Below are positions 54,965 to 64,000 of a DNA stretch of 64,000 bases, piece by piece. The notes below the pieces were generated by a model. It was not told the origin of the DNA, ran no database searches, and saw nothing but the letters and a program-made list of their open reading frames with translations. Positions within the stretch are counted from its first letter, which is position 1. Every line of letters begins with the position of its first letter. This DNA is from Aggregatilinea lenta (GTDB taxonomy: Bacteria > Chloroflexota > Anaerolineae > Aggregatilineales > Aggregatilineaceae). Position numbers and translations under genes: made by a program. The stretch is from NCBI RefSeq assembly GCF_003569045.1, contig NZ_BFCB01000003.1, positions 1,612,001-1,676,000 of the forward strand. Reading direction: 5' to 3'.

Positions 54965-57289
54965 TCACGGTCTTTTGCTCAGTTGTTCGATTGCTAATTT
55001 GGAGATACCGTCAAGGCCGTATTCGTTCCAGTCAATATACGCCACAGTACGGTGAAACCCCTTTATCTGTTCCACATCGTCCAATCTAGCCAGAAATATG
55101 TATCCTTTGTCCATTAAGTCTCTGTCTTGCGCAGATTGCCGTTCATGTTGTGCATATGTCGACTCGTTATACGCTCTAGATGCCAGAATTACACAGAGTC
55201 TTGCCTTATCCCGATAAATAACCATAAGTTCGTCTAGAAGGTTTCGGCCGATTAGATCGGGTAACTGATTGCGATCATAAAACACCCGTAACTTCTGTCC
55301 TCTCAAGCACTCAGCCAGATCGGAGGCGAAATTACGCTCTTTTCCCGCGTACGAAATCGCAATATCGTAAGTGAATTGGCTATCCCATGCATCCGGCACA
55401 GATGAAGGGTAACTCTCTACATTCACAAGGGTGACAAGTACTGGCCTAGTGCCCTCAACAACATTCTTCTGAATGTCGGGCATATCGGACAAGTATGAGT
55501 AGAAGGTGTACGGATGGATATTGCCTCTTTTTGTGACCTTGTTCCTCAGTTCGACCAAGAGCATTGTTTGTTCGGGTTGATGAGAGAGTACTTCTCGAAC
55601 GGTGTTTTCGAGTCTATCTCTCTTCGTCTGCGTGGGTGAAAACTCATAGTCGCGAATCAGTCTGGCCTCGAGGCGCCGCGGCCGTTCCGATATAACTGAC
55701 ATCTTAACAGCGGGGCAGTTGTGCAACATAGTGTAGACCCTGCCGGAATTTGGCGAATCCATGTTCTTAGATATTTCGGTCACTAATTGAGCGGTCGGCA
55801 TTTGATCTACCTGACATTGCTCGAAAGCAGAGACAACCAGCTTCGCGAATCTTTCCTTTGTCCACACAGTTGTGTCAGAACCAACGGGAATCTTTGAGGT
55901 TACCTGCCAATCGGCTGGCTGATAAAGTCCTCTATCGACTCTCGTGAAGTGCTCTGTACAAAGATAAGCAGTTATACTACTCCGTTTCACAGGTCGCTTT
56001 TGCTGGACATACTCGAATATCTCTTTCTCTCTGGCAGGCCGATTATGGCGGTGAAAGAAATCCCTCATCACATTTATAACTGTGTCCTGAACCACATCAT
56101 CCCATTCTGCAAGCGCCCATGCCCTCTTCCCAATAGGAATAAAGCGTGGGTCATGCGCCATTGCATTGCTAACCGTCCGGCGCGTAGGTATGTTTTCGCC
56201 CATCGTAGCTAGTCGACGCGCAATTTCTCTATGAATGTCATGGTGACTCAGCGGTTCACCATGTTCAACCAGCACTCGGTAAGCTTGGTCCTGCGACCCA
56301 CGTAGCCTGTGAAAGGCTATCTGGAAAGTGTCGTTGTCTAGTAATTCTATGTCGGAGCAAACCTTGATGGCCGTTCTAAGCATAAAATCACTATGTCTCG
56401 CTCGTTTATTGACGGAGATTTTAAGGTCAAAATAGGAGACTTTTATACACTCGTTCATAAGATAATTGACTAGTTTCTGCGTCACCGCCTTCAGTTCTTT
56501 GATGTCAAATTGACCTGGCTTGGTTATCCAAAATGGGTCAATATCAAATCCGGCAACAAGAGAGTTTTCGACTCGCTCCCAACCAAACACGAAAAACAAA
56601 AGTTGGCAGTATTTCCTGTGCTCTGTTGTAAGCTGCATTCCGTATCTCTGTGAAATATCCTCGAAAATTCTCTCCTCGGTATGAACAGTGTTTTCTTCTT
56701 CGAGCTGCCTTTTAAGGAACTGGGCTTCGCTAGAGAACTCATTGGAGAACGGTGTGAAGCTGTCTTCAAGGTTCAACTGATTAACGTCCTCAAGCAGCAT
56801 CGCTTTTCGCAACATTCTGATTCCATCGTTCTGCAACTGTCTTATTCGTTCGCGAGATATGTCGAGGAATCTGCCTATTTCGTCCAGCGTATACCATTTG
56901 CTTCCGTTTAAGCCGAATCTCCGAACTAGTACCGTAAAAATCCGTGACTTGCTGGTTTCTGAGAAGAACATTTCTATAGTTGGTCTGAGATTCTGAGGCA
57001 ATTGAAAAATGCTTTCGTCCGCAGCTGTACTTGGGGCTTCCGCAGTTCTGGGTTCCGAGTCGGTCGGATTGGACACAACATTTAGTACTAGCTTCCATAA
57101 GGTGTCAGCTCTATCAAATTCAACATTGGTAATTAACGAGATACCTTCTGCCTGCAAATCATATACATCTCCAACCGTTGCATACCCCTTGGCAACGAGA
57201 AGATCAGTTAGGTCCTTGTCGTCACTCAGACCGTCTAAAGGAATGATGGCGAGGGGTTGGTCAAGGATTTCATTCACATGGTCTAGCAT
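54965..57289 (-). CDS. alphaCTD-sigma4-HARE-HTH-TIR fusion, probable defence protein
   Basis: 774 residues. N-terminal HhH-like segment (DLTDLLVAKGYATVGDVYDL) recalls the RNA polymerase alpha C-terminal domain. Residues about 110-165 are sigma region 4 (TLDEIGRFLDISRERIRQLQ). Two HARE-HTH-like winged helices follow (AYRVLVEHGEPLSHHDIHRE; YVQQKRPVKRSSITAYLC). The C-terminal TIR domain (640-774) has YDIAISYAGKERN and the catalytic-type Glu716 in YAQHERQSA. TIR domains in defence cleave NAD+ or make signals. This domain order is unfamiliar to me. Minus strand, AT-rich. Confidence 0.78.
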   Translation of the reverse strand: MLDHVNEILDQPLAIIPLDGLSDDKDLTDLLVAKGYATVGDVYDLQAEGISLITNVEFDRADTLWKLVLNVVSNPTDSEPRTAEAPSTAADESIFQLPQNLRPTIEMFFSETSKSRIFTVLVRRFGLNGSKWYTLDEIGRFLDISRERIRQLQNDGIRMLRKAMLLEDVNQLNLEDSFTPFSNEFSSEAQFLKRQLEEENTVHTEERIFEDISQRYGMQLTTEHRKYCQLLFFVFGWERVENSLVAGFDIDPFWITKPGQFDIKELKAVTQKLVNYLMNECIKVSYFDLKISVNKRARHSDFMLRTAIKVCSDIELLDNDTFQIAFHRLRGSQDQAYRVLVEHGEPLSHHDIHREIARRLATMGENIPTRRTVSNAMAHDPRFIPIGKRAWALAEWDDVVQDTVINVMRDFFHRHNRPAREKEIFEYVQQKRPVKRSSITAYLCTEHFTRVDRGLYQPADWQVTSKIPVGSDTTVWTKERFAKLVVSAFEQCQVDQMPTAQLVTEISKNMDSPNSGRVYTMLHNCPAVKMSVISERPRRLEARLIRDYEFSPTQTKRDRLENTVREVLSHQPEQTMLLVELRNKVTKRGNIHPYTFYSYLSDMPDIQKNVVEGTRPVLVTLVNVESYPSSVPDAWDSQFTYDIAISYAGKERNFASDLAECLRGQKLRVFYDRNQLPDLIGRNLLDELMVIYRDKARLCVILASRAYNESTYAQHERQSAQDRDLMDKGYIFLARLDDVEQIKGFHRTVAYIDWNEYGLDGISKLAIEQLSKRP

Positions 57290-57469
57290 TTTGGGACTCC
57301 GATTTCGGACATGTATGCCGTCACATGTACAACTAGTTTCGCTCCTAGTTTATGTCAAGGAAACGCTCTTGACAATAGCTGCGGCGCGGGCGGTCCCTGG
57401 GTGGGGACGCGCGTGGGAACGCGCAGGGCGGGGGCCAGGAAGGACCCGCGACCAGCATCCGGCGATAGC

Positions 57470-57564
57470 TGAGCGCGACGATAACGCGATACGGCGCAGA
57501 TGCGCATATTGTCGTGCTTGAGTCGGTGCCCATGTTGTGGGTGCTGTTCGAGGGGCCTACGTAG
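57470..57564 (+). pseudogene. Recombinase 3'-end remnant (copy C)
   Basis: GADAHIVVLESVPMLWVLFE aligns with ADAQIVALEPVPAFRILFE of the intact gene, ending early in GPT and a stop. The upstream bases (AGCGCGAC-GATAACGCGAT) match remnants B and D. Confidence 0.75.
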
Positions 57565-57721
57565 CAGGGCATTCCAACATCTTGCGGACGGAATCGTCTA
57601 CGGCGTGGTGCTCCTGTACGTGGGGCAGAAAGTTCCATCAATGCCATAAACAAGCCACACACCAGCCAAGTTCAAGCGCAATGAAGAAATCAGATCGCGG
57701 TACGCAGCAGGAGAAACCGGT

Positions 57722-57800
57722 GACTGCCTTGCTAAGCTATTCGGAATTTCCGAGCAACGCGTTTCGCAAGTTGTGCGGGGACATCGTAGAAAATCACCAC
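57722..57800 (+). pseudogene. HTH remnant (copy C)
   Basis: AKLFGISEQRVSQVVRGHRR aligns with the HTH of copies B and D (ARQFGISYQRVHQIVQRKRR). Only the recognition half is left. Confidence 0.65.
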
Positions 57801-57850
57801 GTTAGGACTCAAGTAGCCGAGCGGTGGCATTTGCTCGGCTCACGTCCTAT

Positions 57851-60811
57851 CTATTTAGCCCCCCGAATAGATGGTTCCTGGCTGAGCTTCATGCGCACCA
57901 ATTCAAGCGGTCCTCCAGGTATGTAAACATATTCTGGTACACCGATTACATCTCGTGCGAATCTCTCGTCTAGCTCCCTGCGTACCGAGTCTTGGTCAAT
58001 TTCGTGTAACGGTTGCAATGGCTTCTGTTTCGTGTCTTCGAACAATTCCACAGCCGCATTAAGCTGTTGCTCGGAAAGCGTTGTGACGTTCAGGGTAGGT
58101 AAAGTCTGAAGTGTTTGTTTGGTGATGATTCCTCTACCAGACTGTTGTCTTGACGAGTGCCACCAATACATGAGTAAACCCAATGACGTGTTTGCCCACA
58201 GTACCAGAGCTTTTTCATGTTCGACCCTCGGAAGTTGTATCGATAGCCAAGCTCGACCGCCAATAGTCTTTCGTGTCGTAAACTGCATGGCAGTAGACTG
58301 GCTATTAAACTGGAAGTCCATATTTGAATGGCAATGCGAGGCTGTAGCCCAAACGCGTTCTACCTTACGGCTGATTTCGGCTTGTTCATCCTGCGTTGTG
58401 GCGTGATGCGGTATGCCTTCGCAGTCCGCTTCGAACGCAAAGGTTCGCTCTCTATCTGCATCGTGTGCCCACAGTACAGGATATGTCGGAACGTTACCTG
58501 CCTGCAAAGTGTGTATCTCAAAAGGTCCTCTTATATCCCCGTCTTGATTCCTGCCGTTAATATCACGGTGAATTGGCCCGATTGTTGCGATTGTGCTGAC
58601 TGTGGTTATATCCAACGTGGTAGCTAATGGCTTGTTCATGGTGGGTAACCATATATTGCCATGCTCAGCCAGCTGAAATGCAGTTTGCGCCAACGAGGGA
58701 TCACTAACACGAACCAGTTTCCACCCATCAGAATCAGGCAGCGGGGCATTCAATGCATGTCCGATTGTATCATTTCCGAACTTGAGGACATTTCCACCGA
58801 ATGGGCCGTCTTCTATTTTGCGGACCTCATCACCTTTTATTAGGCGGCGAATTTGCTCGGCTGCGGTGTATCCAAGAAGTGGATACTCGGGTGCGGCGTT
58901 GAGCACAACAAACGTGGCCCGTTTGCTAAAGCTAGTAACCTTTTTGCCAATGATGAGGCATTCGCCCATACCTGTGTCAGCGGAAAATGACATTTCAGAG
59001 CTTCCGCCGCCCGCAATTGTCACAACAATCAAATTGCTGTACTGCCGCGCCAAGAGTGTTCGGGCTTGCTGCCAGGAAGAACCGGACAGAAGTGTAAGCG
59101 GCATAACTAGAGCTAACATTCCGCCTGGCTTGAGCTTGCGATCAGCCAGAGCTAGAAAGATAGATGCTTCACCCGCATTGCCGTGATAGCAGGTTCCCTG
59201 AGCGAACCTTTTTGTGGCTTCAGCCATCAGCTTCTGTTCTCTAGCGTTCGAACCAAAAGCTGCAAACATTGGATTCGGAACACCTGCATGTCCGCCTTCG
59301 TGGTTCGTTGGGCGGGTAAATGGCGGATTCATTATTACAGCGTCAAACGATTCGTTCGGTAGAATCCTCCAAGTTTCCTGCTCCGCTACGCCTGCGCTCT
59401 CAAGCACCAACGATGTAATTGAAAGTCCTGGTAGCATCCCCTGATTATCAAGCAAATTGAGCGAGCCAAGTGCGATGTTTCCGTTCGGCTGTTCACCATA
59501 GGCAACAGTCAGAATGGAACTTCCCTTATACTGCACGGTCGGGTGTGCACCAGCCAACATGGACGCTGTTAAATGTGCAGCAGCTGGTAGAACGTCGCAT
59601 CCGACTAAGGCCGAATTCATCATGTCAGGGTGTATGGCTTCAGCGTCTCCGCCAGCAAGTTCATGTAGTTGGCTGATGCGTTGATAGGCGGTAGATACCA
59701 GTGTTCCTGTGCCACACGCGAAGTCGGCAATCTTCAAAGCTTTTACACTCTCAGCATCTCCCCATGAGCCGCCTGCGGGCGTTACTTCTGGTGTGATGGC
59801 TAAGCCAACGAGGAGAGCAGCCGAAGCCGGTGTTGTATAGAAGGCAGCAAGAAACTTGCGGTCAGCAATCAACCGCTGGAAGACTGCGCCAGTCAAGTCG
59901 TGGGAACGCATAAGTCGATTTTCGAGCAGGCTATCAGCAGTCTGCACGAGTCCGTCAATGAGCGGTTTACTTTCACTGGTTGGAATTGCTTCGAGAATTC
60001 GGCGTGCAATATCAAAAATCGGCCAGTAATTAATCTCGAGTATTTTCCGCCATTCCGCGAGGACGCTTGATTTTCCTAGTCCAACATTGGAACCTCGCAA
60101 TTCCTCGCAAGATGTGATTCTTGCAAGCTCGCCAGGTCCACCGGCTAGACTGCCGTGAAACATGAATGCATTAGCCAGGATGGTCGCAGCCATGCGACGC
60201 GTCTGCGTGTCGTCTTCCTGGTGCAACTGCTCGCTGATTTTCTGAATCGCACCCGGATGATTCGTTGCCATATCATCGAGCAAACCAGCTGTTTCAATGA
60301 CGCCATTTGTTAGGTGGTCTGCCGCTTCCTCGATGACATCAGGTGGAACAGAAGCTGACTGTATAAGAATGGAGAGGTCCGAGAGCGTTGCACGAATCCA
60401 ACCAGAGCGCGGCCAACGTGTGCAACTTGCTGAACTGCTACCGGTAAAAAGTGCGAGTTCGATGTCTCCGGCGTTGGCTATTTCTTGCTCTAGGCCAATA
60501 TCTTGAAGCTGGCGCAATCTGACTGGTAGCCTGACGGCCACTGTAGATAGAATGGTTCTGCCATTCGTCCGTATCCGTTCGCCTAGTCGTGCTACCGCTT
60601 CCGCTTCCACCGCAACGGCTGGTAGAACCTCGGTTTCAACCGCAACCGGGGAAACATTTGGCTCAAGAACCAAAATATCGGGGCGAGCGTTGCTGCCGCG
60701 CAACATGCCGTTGTTCTCTGACTTAACGATGTTTGAATCGCGCCAAGCACGGCGAGTCCCTCGTAACAGCCTAGCAATTGCGTCATTAATTGTATGCTCG
60801 GTAGTCGACAT
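57851..60811 (-). CDS. DNA N6-adenine methyltransferase, type I/IIG-like
   Basis: 986 residues. N-terminal domain has RPDILVLEPNVSPVAVETEV (43-62), like a PD-(D/E)XK fold with ExE in place of ExK. Helical linker, then AdoMet motif I DFACGTGT (363-370) and catalytic motif NPPF (495-498). The C-terminal half is a probable target-recognition region (GPFEIHTLQAGNVPTYPVLW). No separate restriction or specificity gene is next to it, so it is either a single-chain RM protein or an orphan defence methyltransferase. Minus strand. Confidence 0.82.
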   Translation of the reverse strand: MSTTEHTINDAIARLLRGTRRAWRDSNIVKSENNGMLRGSNARPDILVLEPNVSPVAVETEVLPAVAVEAEAVARLGERIRTNGRTILSTVAVRLPVRLRQLQDIGLEQEIANAGDIELALFTGSSSASCTRWPRSGWIRATLSDLSILIQSASVPPDVIEEAADHLTNGVIETAGLLDDMATNHPGAIQKISEQLHQEDDTQTRRMAATILANAFMFHGSLAGGPGELARITSCEELRGSNVGLGKSSVLAEWRKILEINYWPIFDIARRILEAIPTSESKPLIDGLVQTADSLLENRLMRSHDLTGAVFQRLIADRKFLAAFYTTPASAALLVGLAITPEVTPAGGSWGDAESVKALKIADFACGTGTLVSTAYQRISQLHELAGGDAEAIHPDMMNSALVGCDVLPAAAHLTASMLAGAHPTVQYKGSSILTVAYGEQPNGNIALGSLNLLDNQGMLPGLSITSLVLESAGVAEQETWRILPNESFDAVIMNPPFTRPTNHEGGHAGVPNPMFAAFGSNAREQKLMAEATKRFAQGTCYHGNAGEASIFLALADRKLKPGGMLALVMPLTLLSGSSWQQARTLLARQYSNLIVVTIAGGGSSEMSFSADTGMGECLIIGKKVTSFSKRATFVVLNAAPEYPLLGYTAAEQIRRLIKGDEVRKIEDGPFGGNVLKFGNDTIGHALNAPLPDSDGWKLVRVSDPSLAQTAFQLAEHGNIWLPTMNKPLATTLDITTVSTIATIGPIHRDINGRNQDGDIRGPFEIHTLQAGNVPTYPVLWAHDADRERTFAFEADCEGIPHHATTQDEQAEISRKVERVWATASHCHSNMDFQFNSQSTAMQFTTRKTIGGRAWLSIQLPRVEHEKALVLWANTSLGLLMYWWHSSRQQSGRGIITKQTLQTLPTLNVTTLSEQQLNAAVELFEDTKQKPLQPLHEIDQDSVRRELDERFARDVIGVPEYVYIPGGPLELVRMKLSQEPSIRGAK

Positions 60812-60903
60812 AACAGTCCCTCTCTCGAATTTTGTAATCTTAGCTCAACTAGGCTTTACGTACAATTGGAGAAGGCCAAATGGCTATCGCGCGGGCGCGG
60901 GCG

Positions 60904-61016
60904 CGGCGATAACGCGATGCGTCGCAGTTGTGCATATTGCCGCGCTTGAGTCGGTGCCCATGTTGCGAGTGCTGTTCGAGGAGTTCTGTCGAGGTCTCAG
61001 GGGGACGATTCGCTAG
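60904..61016 (+). pseudogene. Recombinase 3'-end remnant (copy D)
   Basis: AALESVPMLRVLFEEFCRGL aligns with VALEPVPAFRILFEAFCQDL, in frame to its own stop. The best-preserved remnant, closest to copy C. Confidence 0.8.
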
Positions 61017-61017
61017 G

Positions 61018-61157
61018 CAGGGGCGACGAGGCTCGACCGGTTACGTGTATACGCCCGCTCATCTTCATTGCCAGGGATGTGGCGACCGATTTCCTCGCAA
61101 GTCGCTCGAAAGTAGCTTAGTACAGTTGACCGCTTTCGTTGATAAAGCCCGACACCA
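61018..61157. repeat. Junction repeat R2, copy D
   Basis: About 140 bases nearly identical to 54449-54591; directly follows remnant D. A 48-base unique insert then precedes GGGGCTGTCGGGGCCAAAAA, also shared with copy B. Confidence 0.8.
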
Positions 61158-61236
61158 AGACTGTGATCGGGCTTCAGTTCGTTTTCCATGAGACCAAGGC
61201 TCTCGAGGGGCTGTCGGGGCCAAAAACGCTCATTCA

Positions 61237-61476
61237 TTGAGCGGGGTAGCTTCGCCAGTTGCCAAAATCCTCGCGCAGCTTAATACAGTTCCTTCGCAGC
61301 TTAGGACTACCCTAACTACGCTCGAACGCAACAGCATCATTCTTGCTCGACACGTTGCAGGCGTTTCACAAGCAGAACTCGCGCGGCAGTTCGGGATTTC
61401 GTGTCAACGAGCATATCCAGATTATAAACAGAAGCAGGTCTTAACAAAAACTTGGTTATACCCAGGAGTTGGCTAA
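61237..61476 (+). CDS. Small HTH protein, 79 aa (copy D, possibly decayed)
   Basis: MSGVASPVAKILAQLNTVPS, then HVAGVSQAELARQFGISCQR, a sigma-4/Xre-like helix-turn-helix. After the recognition helix the frame departs from copy B (AYPDYKQKQ for VHQIVQRKRR), so the end is probably frameshifted. No clear ribosome-binding site is seen. Confidence 0.5.
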   Translation: MSGVASPVAKILAQLNTVPSQLRTTLTTLERNSIILARHVAGVSQAELARQFGISCQRAYPDYKQKQVLTKTWLYPGVG

Positions 61477-61501
61477 GGCGAAACTCTCTTGCTTAATGAC
61501 T

Positions 61502-64000
61502 TCATGTGTCGTGCAGCCAAGCTGAACGAACACACTCCGTGAGAGTCATATTAGGCGTATCCCGCAAATATGATTCTATGGGAGCTAGTAGCTCAAAGAA
61601 CCAAGCAGTATGCCCTTGCCACAGGGGAATGTCGCTTACCAACCTGCATAACTCCGAGTAAAAGCGAGAAGCGTGATCATGCCTATTGCCAGCGAGTAAA
61701 TCGTCCATACTGTGGACCATACGAATTAGAGTCTCAAAGATTTCTTCAACAGGAGTAGCGCCTAATTCCTCCGGCAGTTCGGCAAACTGTGTTATCCCAA
61801 GCACCATAGCTAGCTCGAGCGCTTTCTCGTATGCGTACGCAGCATCGTCTACATCGCCAAGCTGTAAACTTGTTTCGCCGCTAAATAGGAAAAACTGCCA
61901 CAAATTGTCATAGTGGTTTAAATCACTAGCACGCTGCATTGCTTGAGTCAGTTCGGCCTCAATACTATTTAGAGAGCCTAACTCCCGATGCACATAGCCA
62001 AGGGAGAGGATACACCCCTCCTCTAGGTTCACGTCTTCTGCGGACTGAGCCGCTTCTAGACCTTGTTTGTAGCATTCTTGAGCATCAAGTAGGTTACTGC
62101 GTGAAAAGTAGAAGTTACCAAGGCTGACCAGTACATTGGCTTCATCGCGCCTGAGATAGTAACGACGACTTAACTCACGAGCTTCTTGGAAAGCCGCTAG
62201 AGCAGCGTTGTCGTTATTCACTTGCTCATATGCTAGGCCGAGGTTATTAAGGGCTGTAACTGTAAGCTCATGGTCACTTCGCTGCCTCGCAGCAATAACG
62301 ATATTCTCCAATAGTCGAATCCCCTCATCGTATTTTTCCTGACGACGTAGTACTTCACCAAGATTATGGGCAACGTTTTCGGCCAAGCGGGCTGGTCCGG
62401 TGACTTTTGCGTGGGTCAAAGCGTTTCGTAAATCATTCTCGGCTGCATCAAGCAAATTACATTCTGCAAAGCAATTGCCGCGATTGTATTCTGCGATAGC
62501 TAGTAATTCTGGCAACTCCAGGTCTCCGGCCAGTCTGATGCTCTGAGCATAAGCGTCGAAAGCATCTCGGAATCGTCGTCGTTTCTCACAAGTAACGCCA
62601 TAATCTATCAACTTAGTCGCCAAGGTTTCTACATCATGTAAATCACTCAGAAGACTTATCTCCCGCTGAAAACAAGCAAAAGCGACGCGATCTCTTTGTA
62701 GAACATCAAGATAGATTCTTCCCAGCGTGTTATACACCTGAGCTAACGGCTGAAGTGAGGCGTGTTCCACGAGTCGGTTCTTCAACTGAATCAGTATACG
62801 TGTAATTCGCCTTGGATCTGGGGAATCAACAGCAATCAGGTAGCAGTTCACGAGAAAAACAGTGCGGGCTTTCGCATCCCTTAGATTCTCAAAAATGTCG
62901 AATCCCTTTTTATAGTACTCTATTGCCCGTTGCTCATTGGAAAGTTTCCAATAGAAGCTTCCGATATCAAAATAGGTAGTGGCGAGCTGTGCTGTATCAT
63001 CTATTCGCTCGTGAATTGCGGCAGCTTCCTCAAAGTACCTAATTGCAGCGTCATAATTGTTTTTTTCTGCGGCAGCAACTCCACGTGCCGTGAGAACCAT
63101 GGTCTGAATGTCTCTAAATCCGTATCGCCCAGCGATCTCGAATGCTTTATCCATCATGTCATTGGAAGCTACTTCTTCCTCCTGATGTGATTTGTGTAGC
63201 CCCAGATTATATGAAAGCTTGGCAATGTCATAGGGTAAGTCTAGCTTTTCAGCAATCGAGTACGCCGCTAGTACATGGTCATCCGCTTTCTGCCACAGTT
63301 CTTGTTCAGCATAGAGATATGCAAAGCCCGCATGCAGAATCATCCGATCGTAGTCTCCATCGGGAATTAGGTCTAGAAGTTCTAGGCCCTGTGACAACAT
63401 TTTTGCAGCTTCAGGATATCGTGCTTCCTGAATATAAAGCGTACCAAGATTGTTATACAGTTGAAGTTGATGTAATTTTGAATCTAGCTGTTTTGCGTTG
63501 GCAAGACCGTTTAAGTAGTAGCGTTCTGCAATCCCCGCATCGATGTTAAGGAAGGCATTCCCCAACCCACGTTGAGCAATAATTACTGCCTCAGTGGCCT
63601 CAAGCTCCTGAGCGATTTGGAGCATTTCATTGTAGTGGGTTTGTGCTGTTTCGTATTTGCGCCAGTGAAAAGCGAACTGGCCTTGAGCGTCCAGTATTCG
63701 CATCCAGTTTTGAGGTGATACTTTATCCGAATCAAAACGATCTAATAGTGTTTTCGCCAGATCGGGGTAATAAAGCATCAGCCCACTATCGTTTAGCTCG
63801 ATAAGTACCTCCGCGGCTTTATTGAGAGCATCGGTTTTGAAGTAGAGGAGAAATGCCTCAAGAACCGTGATGCTGTTGTCAGCATCCTCAAGTAGATAGT
63901 CGGCCAACTTGGTGCGCAGGCTATCCAAGCCATCTGAGTAATTCAAGGTCAGGGTGCGCACTATTTCGTGAATATCATAAAGGTCATCGCCAAGCTGCTC
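61502..64000 (-). CDS. TPR protein, probably C-terminal part of an NB-ARC/STAND regulator, partial
   Basis: Open from the right edge to the stop at 61502; the first codons read GDDLYDIHEIVRTLTLNYSD, so a GTG at 63961 is internal rather than the true start. The rest is about 14 tetratricopeptide-like repeats (YNNLGTLYIQEARYPEAAKM, LNNLGLAYEQVNNDNAALAA, LVSLGNFYFSRSNLLDAQEC). LYDIH(x)LVR before TPRs is usual at the winged-helix end of NB-ARC proteins, so an NTPase may lie beyond the window. AT-rich, fourth cargo of the island. Confidence 0.75.
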   Translation of the reverse strand, partial: EQLGDDLYDIHEIVRTLTLNYSDGLDSLRTKLADYLLEDADNSITVLEAFLLYFKTDALNKAAEVLIELNDSGLMLYYPDLAKTLLDRFDSDKVSPQNWMRILDAQGQFAFHWRKYETAQTHYNEMLQIAQELEATEAVIIAQRGLGNAFLNIDAGIAERYYLNGLANAKQLDSKLHQLQLYNNLGTLYIQEARYPEAAKMLSQGLELLDLIPDGDYDRMILHAGFAYLYAEQELWQKADDHVLAAYSIAEKLDLPYDIAKLSYNLGLHKSHQEEEVASNDMMDKAFEIAGRYGFRDIQTMVLTARGVAAAEKNNYDAAIRYFEEAAAIHERIDDTAQLATTYFDIGSFYWKLSNEQRAIEYYKKGFDIFENLRDAKARTVFLVNCYLIAVDSPDPRRITRILIQLKNRLVEHASLQPLAQVYNTLGRIYLDVLQRDRVAFACFQREISLLSDLHDVETLATKLIDYGVTCEKRRRFRDAFDAYAQSIRLAGDLELPELLAIAEYNRGNCFAECNLLDAAENDLRNALTHAKVTGPARLAENVAHNLGEVLRRQEKYDEGIRLLENIVIAARQRSDHELTVTALNNLGLAYEQVNNDNAALAAFQEARELSRRYYLRRDEANVLVSLGNFYFSRSNLLDAQECYKQGLEAAQSAEDVNLEEGCILSLGYVHRELGSLNSIEAELTQAMQRASDLNHYDNLWQFFLFSGETSLQLGDVDDAAYAYEKALELAMVLGITQFAELPEELGATPVEEIFETLIRMVHSMDDLLAGNRHDHASRFYSELCRLVSDIPLWQGHTAWFFELLAPIESYLRDTPNMTLTECVRSAWLHDT

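Overview
The window is a GC-rich phage-like or phage-plasmid element (about 1-50.1 kb) that ends at a large serine recombinase, followed by a clearly more AT-rich defence-type island (about 50.3 kb to the right edge). The element carries phage packaging genes (portal, TerL), an actin-like ParM segregation operon, dUTPase, SSB, primase, DnaB helicase, a Cas4-like nuclease and a Sak4/RecA-like ATPase. No capsid or tail genes are visible; they would lie off the left edge. The host is a high-GC bacterium. SOS-type boxes GAAC-N4-GTTC and a DUF433/DUF5615 toxin-antitoxin pair would fit Chloroflexota, but that is a weak guess.

Layout. (1) 1-7.1 kb, minus strand: metallophosphoesterase (cut by the edge), portal, dUTPase, TerL, ParR-like, ParM, HNH nuclease and three small genes. 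(2) 7.2-7.9 kb: toxin-antitoxin pair, minus strand. (3) 8.5-17.6 kb, plus strand: small early-type genes, a SLOG protein, SSB and a 618-aa protein of unknown function, separated by strong terminators. (4) 17.8-18.5 kb: one isolated minus-strand gene facing a divergent AT-rich control region. (5) 20.0-23.0 kb: a compact ubiquitin-like operon in the order Ubl, E2-like, JAB peptidase, E1-like, running without a break into primase and the replication/recombination genes (23.0-30.6 kb). (6) 30.6-48.5 kb: about 48 small, tightly packed and often overlapping plus-strand genes, mostly unknown, including nucleotide-metabolism enzymes (nucleotidyltransferase fold, 2-deoxyribosyltransferase-like, Nmad1-like) and zinc-ribbon paralogues. 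(7) 48.65-50.1 kb: serine recombinase.

Two features run through the element. One is a 16-bp palindrome, core TTTCC-N6-GGAAA (typically ATTTCCTGCGCAGGAAAT), seen about 30 times from base 39 to base 54349, both between genes (often directly after a stop codon, where it supplies a Shine-Dalgarno AGGA) and inside genes, where it is read without a stop. The other is a set of small hairpins, GTGCC-N3-GGCAC, in intergenic leaders.

Right of the recombinase are four large cargo genes: a STAND-like NTPase, an alphaCTD/sigma4/HARE-HTH/TIR fusion, a DNA N6-methyltransferase and a TPR protein cut by the window edge. The junctions between them carry degraded copies of the recombinase 3' end and of a small HTH gene. 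This looks like a defence island built by repeated insertion beside a recombinase tail.
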